Origin: Verrucomicrobia bacterium CG1_02_43_26
GTDB lineage: Bacteria > Verrucomicrobiota > Verrucomicrobiia > Opitutales > CG1-02-43-26
Direction: 5' to 3'
NCBI GenBank assembly: GCA_001872735.1
Contig: MNWT01000006.1
Coordinates: 124,001-188,000 of the forward strand
DNA: 64,000 nt
The notes under the pieces were generated by a model, which worked only from the letters and a program-made list of their open reading frames with translations, was not told the origin of the DNA and searched no databases. Position 1 is the first letter of the stretch; every line of letters starts with the position of its first letter. Both the position numbers and the translations under genes were made by a program. This document shows positions 58,830 to 64,000 of this stretch, one piece after another.

Positions 58830-59549
58830 TTAGATTACAGCTACGTTCGCTTTTTCTGTTACCCAGTTGTAGACGAAATCCTCAAGGCTCTCGGAGCTAT
58901 TGGGTCTGTAGACGAAATCCTCAAGGTTCTCGAAATCCTCAAGCTTCTCGGAGCTATCGGTTCTCTTGTCATATTCCTCATGCAATTTATGAAAATCAAT
59001 GTTGTCAATGTTCACACCTTCATTCTGAGCCCTGGTTAATCCCTTTCGGATCTGTGTAGCTACACTGTCTTCTGTGAAGAAATTATAAATTGAAGAAAAT
59101 ATATCCGAGATAACAGATGAATTTTGCGTTCCCGTTTCGCTGTCTGTGGAAGTTTCTTCCCTATTCTCCTGAGGAGCATTTTTGCGGCAAAGTTCGTCGT
59201 ATTTATTCTCACCAGTAGCCATTTTGTAGCCAATACAGGCTAGGGCTACGACCGCACCCGTAGCACCACCGGCCACCAATGCTCCCATTGGTCCTATAGT
59301 CAATCCCCCGATAACAGCAGCAATACCGCCTGCAGTAGCGCTTAATGTCGTGATTCTTAGCCCTGTATTGAGGCCTTCCGCTTCCGACCAGTTATAAATA
59401 TCCTTTACGGCATTAGCTACCCTGCTATTTTGCATAGACTTCGTTAAGTCAGTGAGGGCTTTCCCGTTGAACAAATTGGCTATGCTCTTTGGAAGGCCTT
59501 GGAACATGAATGGATGATTGGTTTTTGTGTTAGATTGTGTTTTGTTCAT
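58830..59549 (-). CDS. Uncharacterised protein with bilobed hydrophobic hairpin and C-terminal repeats (239 aa)
   Basis: Not recognised. There is no N-terminal signal peptide. Residues about 66-110 form a Gly/Ala-rich hydrophobic pair of helices with a short turn (TLSATAGGIAAVIGGLTIG, PMGALVAGGATGAVVALACI), a bilobed pattern like chlamydial inclusion membrane proteins or secreted translocators (analogy only). The following region is polar and Thr/Ser/Glu-rich. Near the C-terminus, S-[SE]-x-LEDF-type units repeat three times (SSEKLEDFENLEDFVYRP, SSESLEDFVYNW), also visible in the DNA. An own promoter and a terminator frame it as a single-gene unit. Confidence 0.65.
   Translation of the reverse strand: MNKTQSNTKTNHPFMFQGLPKSIANLFNGKALTDLTKSMQNSRVANAVKDIYNWSEAEGLNTGLRITTLSATAGGIAAVIGGLTIGPMGALVAGGATGAVVALACIGYKMATGENKYDELCRKNAPQENREETSTDSETGTQNSSVISDIFSSIYNFFTEDSVATQIRKGLTRAQNEGVNIDNIDFHKLHEEYDKRTDSSEKLEDFENLEDFVYRPNSSESLEDFVYNWVTEKANVAVI
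58871..58956 (-). repeat. Short imperfect coding repeat in the 239-aa gene
   Basis: The word GACGAAATCCTCAAGG (plus strand) recurs, followed by TCTCGGAGCTAT, giving three LEDF units and two SSE units within about 85 bases. Differences between copies are small. Confidence 0.7.
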
Positions 59550-59583
59550 AAAGTTAAATAATTAGTGATTCTTTACCTAAGTT

Positions 59584-59611
59584 ATTATGAATTAATTATT
59601 AATATTTTCAA
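59584..59611 (-). promoter_or_regulatory. AT-rich promoter of the 239-aa gene
   Basis: Reverse strand: TTGAAA (59611-59606), 16-bp spacer containing TATTAATAATT, CATAAT (59589-59584), with CTTATAATTAA at 59640-59630. Box order and total length (57 bases) equal those before the 192-residue gene. Confidence 0.55.
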
Positions 59612-59682
59612 CTTAAATATAAAACTAATTTAATTATAAGGCATTGACGCATTCGCTCACCCTATAATCGATCCTATTGCGC

Positions 59683-59712
59683 AAAAAAGAGCCAACCCAT
59701 CACGGTTGGCCC
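59683..59712 (-). terminator. Intrinsic terminator after the 305-aa gene
   Basis: On the reverse strand, GCCAACC/GGTTGGC closes a six-base loop and is followed by TCTTTTTT. It lies about 45 bases past the stop of the 305-residue gene. Confidence 0.85.
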
Positions 59713-59753
59713 TTAATAAAACGAAATCAATAATATAAAAACGGAAAACAGTG

Positions 59754-60671
59754 CTAGAATCGCACGTCTACTTCACGCTCTTCACCGGGAATGAGGCACA
59801 AGGGCTCTCCCGCGGCAGCAATTTCATCATTTTTATAGATGCGGAAGGTAACGGGCTCCTGAAGATTTGGCGCGGCCCATTGCCATTTGCCCATGCCTAA
59901 AAATTCCATGGGCATTCCTTTATCCCAGTTGAGTCCTCCGCCTTCGCCACGTATAAATGGTTTATTGCCAATCCCGAACATGCCGCGCGCTAGAACTTTG
60001 CTTAACTGGCCGCAGGCATCAACAACTGCCGTTGGGATATCTTCAGACTGGGCTGCATCATCTTCAAAGCGCTCTGCTTCTTCTGATTCCCCATCATTAT
60101 ATTCGGCCTCTTCGACAGTATCCGCTGCCTGGAAATCGATATCGATTAACGTTTGAACGTTTTCGTTTTGTGGCTCTGCTTCCCCGACGGAGCAATCCAT
60201 ATCCGCGTCGAGTTGAGGTGAACCGTTAGCCTCCTCTCTAGTGTCTACGAGACCGGCTTGCGCCTTCGGCGAGTGTTGAATGGTTCCCTCTAATACATCA
60301 ACATAGCCGTCCAAGCGTTTCAGTAGGCCTTCCATATACATGGTAACCCGCTCATTACGTTTAACATGCTCATCCAAGGTGTTTTCCATGGCACGCATTT
60401 GGCTCATCAGGTACTCAACGCCTCTTGTCTGCATTTTAGCTCGGTCTTCAACTTCTTTCGCTTTCAGGCGTTCTCTCGCTTGGTGTTCAAGGACAAAGGG
60501 CATCGCGAAAAACATTGCGCCAAAAAGCACGCATAGGATGCTCCATAGTGCCATTCCGGCAGTTATAGGGCCGTTACCTTTAAAGGCAATGACACATGCC
60601 AGGAGGACTAAAAAGATATTGCCGAGGTAAAACGGCCATTTAGAGAGGGTTAGTTGCTTTTTCTTGCTCAT
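59754..60671 (-). CDS. Two-helix membrane protein with coiled coil and conserved C-terminal domain, unknown function
   Basis: Not recognised as a named family. The 305-residue product has two N-terminal membrane helices (WPFYLGNIFLVLLACVIAF at about 12-30 and MALWSILCVLFGAMFFAMPF at about 40-60), a coiled coil (about 65-130, ARERLKAKEVEDRAKM), a long acidic, low-complexity linker (EEAEYNDGESEEAERFEDDA), and a compact C-terminal domain from about 235 (NKPFIRGEGGGLNWDKGMPM, WQWAAPNLQEPVTFRIYKND). The last part has the look of a small beta-sandwich. It follows trpS by about 50 bases on the same strand and is closed by a terminator. Confidence 0.7.
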   Translation of the reverse strand: MSKKKQLTLSKWPFYLGNIFLVLLACVIAFKGNGPITAGMALWSILCVLFGAMFFAMPFVLEHQARERLKAKEVEDRAKMQTRGVEYLMSQMRAMENTLDEHVKRNERVTMYMEGLLKRLDGYVDVLEGTIQHSPKAQAGLVDTREEANGSPQLDADMDCSVGEAEPQNENVQTLIDIDFQAADTVEEAEYNDGESEEAERFEDDAAQSEDIPTAVVDACGQLSKVLARGMFGIGNKPFIRGEGGGLNWDKGMPMEFLGMGKWQWAAPNLQEPVTFRIYKNDEIAAAGEPLCLIPGEEREVDVRF

Positions 60672-60722
60672 CGTATTTAAACTGTTTGGGTTAATTTTAT
60701 ATAGTATTATTGTTAAAAGGGT

Positions 60723-61742
60723 TTAGCGGGCGCGTTCCAGGAATCCTGTCTTGCGATACACTTTGGCCAACATCTTGTAGGCTTTCTTTTGTGCTACTTC
60801 AGCACCGTCTTTTATAATGCTTTCCAGATGGGCTTTATCTTGTTTGAGCGTTTCATACTGCTTTTGTATGGGTGCCAAAAGCTCAATCACGGCTTCTGCA
60901 ACCGCGGCCTTAAAGTCTCCGTACCCTTTCCCAACAAATTCTTGTTCGATGTCCGCAATGCTTCTGCCGGTTGCTAAGGACATGATCGTGAGTAAGTTGC
61001 TGACCCCGGGTTTATCGGCTGATTTCACTACCTCGGAGCCGGAATCTGTCACCGCGCCTAGGATTTTCTTGCGCAGTACATCGGGCTCATCCCACAGATA
61101 GATGACACCATGTTGATTTTTGTCAGACTTAGACATCTTACTCGTTGGATCTTGTAAGGACATGATTCGTGCCCCGTCTTCTGAAATGGCAGGCTCTGGC
61201 ACTTTAAACGTGTCGGAATAATGGTTGTTAAACCGTTGCGCAAGATCTCTAGCGAGTTCTAGATGTTGCTTTTGGTCATCACCCACGGGCACAATGTCGG
61301 TATGGTATAGTAATATATCTGCGGCCATTAAAACCGGGTAAAATAAAAGACCGGCATTGATAAACGCACCCCCACCCTGGCGTTGAGATTTGTCCTTAAA
61401 CTGGGTCATACGTTCTAATTGACCCAATGGGGTCATGCATCCCAGTACCCAGGCAAGCTCTGTATGTCCCGAGACATGTGATTGTACAAATATGGCGCAT
61501 TTAGCTGGGTCTAACCCGCAGGCTATGTACTGGGCCACACAATCTAAGGTGTTTTTACGTAGTTCCGCCGCTTCTTGCGGAACGGTTATGGCATGCAAGT
61601 CCACAATGCCAAATAAACATTCGTTGTCATCTAAATACTCGGTCCAACGCCTAATAGCGCCTAAATAATTGCCTAAATGGAGTTTTCCTGTTGGCTGCGC
61701 GCATGTTAAAATAATTTTTTTGTCCTGTTTTCCGTCTGCCAT
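60723..61742 (-). CDS. trpS: Tryptophanyl-tRNA synthetase
   Basis: Class I synthetase charging tRNA-Trp. The 339-residue protein begins with ILTCAQPTGKLHLGNYLGAI (HIGH-like motif: HLGN), has the GIVDLHAITVPQEA segment, LAWVLGCMTPLGQLERMTQF, PVLMAADILLYHTDIVPVGDD and the KMSKS motif in DPTSKMSKSDKNQHGVIYL. All signature residues are present. It lies downstream of two tRNA genes on the same strand and upstream of the 305-residue membrane protein. Confidence 0.97.
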   Translation of the reverse strand: MADGKQDKKIILTCAQPTGKLHLGNYLGAIRRWTEYLDDNECLFGIVDLHAITVPQEAAELRKNTLDCVAQYIACGLDPAKCAIFVQSHVSGHTELAWVLGCMTPLGQLERMTQFKDKSQRQGGGAFINAGLLFYPVLMAADILLYHTDIVPVGDDQKQHLELARDLAQRFNNHYSDTFKVPEPAISEDGARIMSLQDPTSKMSKSDKNQHGVIYLWDEPDVLRKKILGAVTDSGSEVVKSADKPGVSNLLTIMSLATGRSIADIEQEFVGKGYGDFKAAVAEAVIELLAPIQKQYETLKQDKAHLESIIKDGAEVAQKKAYKMLAKVYRKTGFLERAR

Positions 61743-61850
61743 AAAGCCCTTTATCGAATCAGTTTACTGTCTTACGGCATCCTATCAACGTTATTTTCTC
61801 CCCAAATTAGAAGTGAACTTGGGGGTGAAATGATTTTTCTTAAATTAAAA

Positions 61851-61927
61851 TGGTCGGGCCGGTGAGATTCGAACTCACGACCCCTTGCACCCCATGCAAG
61901 TGCGCTACCAGGCTGCGCTACGGCCCG
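61851..61927 (-). tRNA. tRNA-Pro (GGG)
   Basis: Reverse-strand cloverleaf: acceptor CGGGCCG/CGGCCCG, D arm AGCGCAGCCTGGTAGCGC, anticodon stem CTTGC/GCAAG with loop ATGGGGT (anticodon GGG), T arm with GTTCGAATC, discriminator A and encoded CCA. Confidence 0.97.
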
Positions 61928-61945
61928 AACATAATAAAAAAGAAA

Positions 61946-62032
61946 TGGTGCCCAAAGGGGGAGTCGAACCCCCACTCCCTCGCGGGAAGTGGATTTTGAG
62001 TCCACCGCGTCTGCCGATTCCGCCATCTGGGC
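61946..62032 (-). tRNA. tRNA-Leu (CAA)
   Basis: Reverse-strand class II tRNA of 87 bases: acceptor GCCCAGA/TTTGGGC, anticodon stem GTGGA/TCCAC with loop CTCAAAA (anticodon CAA), a long variable arm (TTCCCGCGAGGGAG), T arm with GTTCGACTC, encoded CCA. It is 18 bases upstream of tRNA-Pro. Confidence 0.97.
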
Positions 62033-62186
62033 ATTTGAAGAGGTTCAAAGATCGCATTAATTTTTTTTAAACGCAAGCTTTGTCTTTCAAGAAGCAAAAT
62101 TTTTTCGCCAGTACCCAATAGGCATCTTTTTATGTGGACATTTTTATTTAATTAGTTATAATTTATTAAAGTTAATATTAAATATT

Positions 62187-62783
62187 ATGAAATTAATGAA
62201 ATCACTTAAATATATATCTTTAACGGTCATAGCGTTTTCTGTTACGCTTTTTTCATTTGCGGGTGAAAAAACTTATACTGTGGGAGGCCATGCTGTATCG
62301 GTAAACGATCACTACCTGTCCGGCGCTATGCTGGTAGCATTACCTGCTCCTAAAATTGATAATTCCTGGTCTGCTATGGCAAAATTGCCGTATCAAGGCG
62401 TAACCGCTATGTTCAGTAGCATGCGCAGTCAATACGAAGGACAGATTAAGCAGCTAGCCAATGATATTCCTTACCTCACCTATGTGGCCAGACGCGAGTT
62501 AGACCGTAATCAGGTCGAATCAACAACGGATGCCATCAATGAATTGATCGCCAATATCCTTCACGATAAACGCAGGGCAATTGGCTACGAGTTCAAGAGT
62601 ATGACACCGGATTACCTGCAGGCATCCATTTTTAAACGTAATATTAAGAAATACAACGATCCTTACGGCCCAACCATCAGCTATTTACGCGCTCAGGGTA
62701 AAAACTGGAATGATATTATCACAAGCGCATGTAAGCCAAATGGCGGTGACTTGTCTTGGTTAAATTTGGGCAAATGGTTCTAA
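62187..62783 (+). CDS. Small exported protein of unknown function (198 aa)
   Basis: Not recognised. A signal peptide is clear (SLKYISLTVIAFSVTLFSFAGE, about residues 5-26, cut likely after FAG). The mature part of about 170 residues is mainly helical (AMFSSMRSQYEGQIKQLAND, STTDAINELIANILHDKRRA) and contains one Cys near the C-terminus, with no catalytic motif. An AT-rich leader precedes the ATG, resembling those of the 192- and 239-residue genes in composition. A strong terminator follows. It is next to tRNA genes, a common integration neighbourhood, but no integrase is present. Confidence 0.65.
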   Translation: MKLMKSLKYISLTVIAFSVTLFSFAGEKTYTVGGHAVSVNDHYLSGAMLVALPAPKIDNSWSAMAKLPYQGVTAMFSSMRSQYEGQIKQLANDIPYLTYVARRELDRNQVESTTDAINELIANILHDKRRAIGYEFKSMTPDYLQASIFKRNIKKYNDPYGPTISYLRAQGKNWNDIITSACKPNGGDLSWLNLGKWF

Positions 62784-62803
62784 TAAGCCTTTTTCAATAA
62801 CAT

Positions 62804-62836
62804 AAAAAGCCAGAGGAAATTACCCCTCTGGCTTTT
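62804..62836. terminator. Bidirectional intrinsic terminator
   Basis: AAAAAGCCAGAGG and CCTCTGGCTTTT form a stem of 12 bp or so around a loop of about eight bases. A-run on one side and T-run on the other let it end both the 198-residue gene (plus) and the EamA gene (minus). Confidence 0.88.
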
Positions 62837-62860
62837 GTGTTATAAAGATTAATAGAATGA

Positions 62861-63802
62861 CTATTCCACGGGCACAGGTGCTTCTTGTGCTGTCGCTTCT
62901 GGCTTCCCTTCTTGCTGTTGGCTTTCTCTCTCCCGCTTCGTTTCATAATAAACAATGAATAGCGTACTCGGAATAATGACAACTGCGCCTAAAAGCGTCA
63001 TAAACGCCGGTACCTCTTGGAAGAACAAGTAACCGGTTATACCCGCGATCACTAGCTCAAAATAGCGGAATGGAGAGAGCGCGGATGCATCCACTGCCGC
63101 AAATGCCTTTAGTAAAAAGAATAAGAGCAAATTACCGCCACACCCTAGTCCAAAAAACAATAGCCATTGCTGGGTTGTAGGCGCTTGCCAGACATTGATC
63201 GCCGGGATAAGCCCTAGCAGCATAGTGACCAGCGCAGAATAGAACAACATGCTTAACATCGTTTCCTTAACCACAAACTTCTTATTCGTGACATCTAATG
63301 CCGCAAACATCAACGCAGATAATAGGAGCAGAAGCGTCATCGGGTTAAAGTTGCCCTCGCTTGGTTGTAATACAAGGATCACGCCCGCAAAACCCGCAAT
63401 AGTAGCGATCCAGCGTTGCCATCCTACTCGCTCACTCAGGAAGAAAATGGCTAAGATCAGAACGAAAATAGGAATCGTGAAATTGATAACCGTGGCTACC
63501 GTAATCGGTACAATGGACAGGCCATAGACCCAAAGGGCTATTCCGCCATAAAGTAACGCGCCCCGCATAATATGCACTCCCGGGCGAGATGTGGAAAAGG
63601 ATTTTTTTCCAAAATAGATCATGAAGGGGATTAATACGATAGTCGCAAACAAAAACCTTAAAAAGGTCACCTGCATCGCATGCATATTGCTGCCTAGGTG
63701 TTTCGTGAATACATCGTTTAAGTTACTGACCATCAGGCTGAGGGTATACCACATAATGCCTATCAGATAAGTGTACCGGTGTCTTTTATTGAGAATTTTC
63801 AT
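62861..63802 (-). CDS. EamA/DMT-family transporter
   Basis: Ten-helix drug/metabolite transporter of the EamA type, usually an exporter or importer of amino acids, purines or nucleotide sugars. The 313-residue product shows two EamA repeats: first from SLMVSNLNDVFTKHLGSN to IPIFVLILAIFFLSERVGWQ, second from FAALDVTNKKFVVKETMLSM to YFELVIAGITGYLFFQEVPA. The LSERVGWQRWIATIAGFAGV and FQEVP parts are typical of repeat ends. Start ATG 63802 has AAGGAG just upstream; a GTG/ATG 30 codons earlier is unlikely. The C-terminal tail is rich in Glu, Ala and Pro. Substrate unknown. Confidence 0.9.
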   Translation of the reverse strand: MKILNKRHRYTYLIGIMWYTLSLMVSNLNDVFTKHLGSNMHAMQVTFLRFLFATIVLIPFMIYFGKKSFSTSRPGVHIMRGALLYGGIALWVYGLSIVPITVATVINFTIPIFVLILAIFFLSERVGWQRWIATIAGFAGVILVLQPSEGNFNPMTLLLLLSALMFAALDVTNKKFVVKETMLSMLFYSALVTMLLGLIPAINVWQAPTTQQWLLFFGLGCGGNLLLFFLLKAFAAVDASALSPFRYFELVIAGITGYLFFQEVPAFMTLLGAVVIIPSTLFIVYYETKRERESQQQEGKPEATAQEAPVPVE

Positions 63803-63816
63803 AGCGCTCCTTTTTG

Positions 63817-63832
63817 ATATATCTAGATATAT
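63817..63832. promoter_or_regulatory. 16-base palindrome before EamA start
   Basis: ATATATCTAGATATAT is a perfect palindrome just upstream of the EamA ribosome site (AAGGAG). It could be a repressor operator; AT-rich self-complementarity makes chance possible. Confidence 0.4.
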
Positions 63833-63880
63833 TGATCTGTTGATGCTGATGGTTTTTGGGTCACTTGTCAAGCGAGCAAA

Positions 63881-63918
63881 CAAAAAACCCAAGTTTCTTG
63901 TTTTACTTGGGTTTTTTG
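63881..63918. terminator. Bidirectional intrinsic terminator upstream of EamA gene
   Basis: CAAAAAACCCAAGT and ACTTGGGTTTTTTG form a 14-bp stem with a 10-base loop. Flanking A and T runs make it usable on both strands. It probably ends a gene beyond the window edge; the last 80 bases hold no recognisable feature. Confidence 0.85.
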
Positions 63919-64000
63919 CTTAAATCAATGCAGTTGAGGGCACTGAAAATCTTTTTACAATCGAGGCCTGCTTAGTCTATATTTTTTTAAATGCATCGGG

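Noticed and set aside
58083-62783. Genomic island next to tRNA genes
   Set aside because: No integrase, no repeat of a tRNA 3' end and housekeeping trpS and holA interleave; at most a locally variable region.
1-64000. CRISPR arrays, rRNA operons, replication origin or tmRNA gene
   Set aside because: No regularly spaced repeats, no rRNA-like stretches, no DnaA-box cluster and no tRNA-like/CCA ends other than the three tRNAs were found by eye.

Overview
The window looks like chromosomal DNA of a Verrucomicrobia-type bacterium, probably of the Opitutae/Puniceicoccales side (inference). Supporting features are a pilus-assembly block (PilM-PilN fusion, PilO-like protein, secretin) arranged like the Akkermansia Amuc_1098-1101 locus, AsmA-like proteins of the type frequent in Verrucomicrobia, a SCO1 protein with a long Cys spacing, heptose-adenylyltransferase (a Gram-negative outer-membrane marker), a secretin and lipoprotein signals. 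Base composition is moderate, but several intergenic regions in front of uncharacterised genes are extremely AT-rich. No transposase, integrase, phage structural gene, CRISPR array or rRNA was seen.

Layout. 1-8 kb: alanine dehydrogenase (cut by the window edge), cutA with its terminator, the rpoZ-smpB-trmL cluster, two small secreted unknowns, a pseudopilin, an OppBC-type permease pair, a STAS anti-sigma antagonist and a catalytically degenerate SDR protein with a long basic tail. 8-17 kb: an AsmA-like protein, grpE-dnaJ (with a CIRCE-shaped inverted repeat on the grpE start), rfaE2-purN-prmA, then uvrC and a SWIM/SNF2 helicase on the other strand. 17-19.7 kb: an accessory-looking stretch with a 592-residue unknown protein, a perfect 24-bp hairpin in its leader, a 32-bp palindrome and a possible small RNA. 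19.7-32.6 kb: miaB, a secreted repeat protein, a PF04020 (YvlD-like) membrane protein, lpd, a VOC protein, thiE-amaP-asp23-accC-accB, and an AsmA/DUF4340 pair. 32.6-35 kb: a 726-residue unknown protein whose N-terminus resembles that of the 592-residue protein. 35-49 kb: lipoprotein-resB, a large GH2-like protein, an SRPBCC-epimerase fusion, ychF, pdxJ, nnr, dprA, then pabA-nrdR-hit, a SCO1 protein and tRNA-His. 49-54.6 kb: 5'-3' exonuclease, secretin, PilO-like, PilM/N. 54.7-64 kb: glyS, pncC, holA, three uncharacterised genes with AT-rich promoters, trpS, tRNA-Pro, tRNA-Leu, a small secreted protein and an EamA transporter.

Most of the window is housekeeping. The unusual material is a set of uncharacterised, AT-rich-promoter genes: the 592- and 726-residue proteins sharing an N-terminal domain, a 239-residue protein with a bilobed hydrophobic hairpin and C-terminal repeats, a 192-residue protein sharing a promoter layout with it, and small secreted proteins. 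Together these resemble what host-associated bacteria use for host interaction, but that is inference and no secretion signal proves it. DprA and the type IV pilus-like components are compatible with natural transformation.
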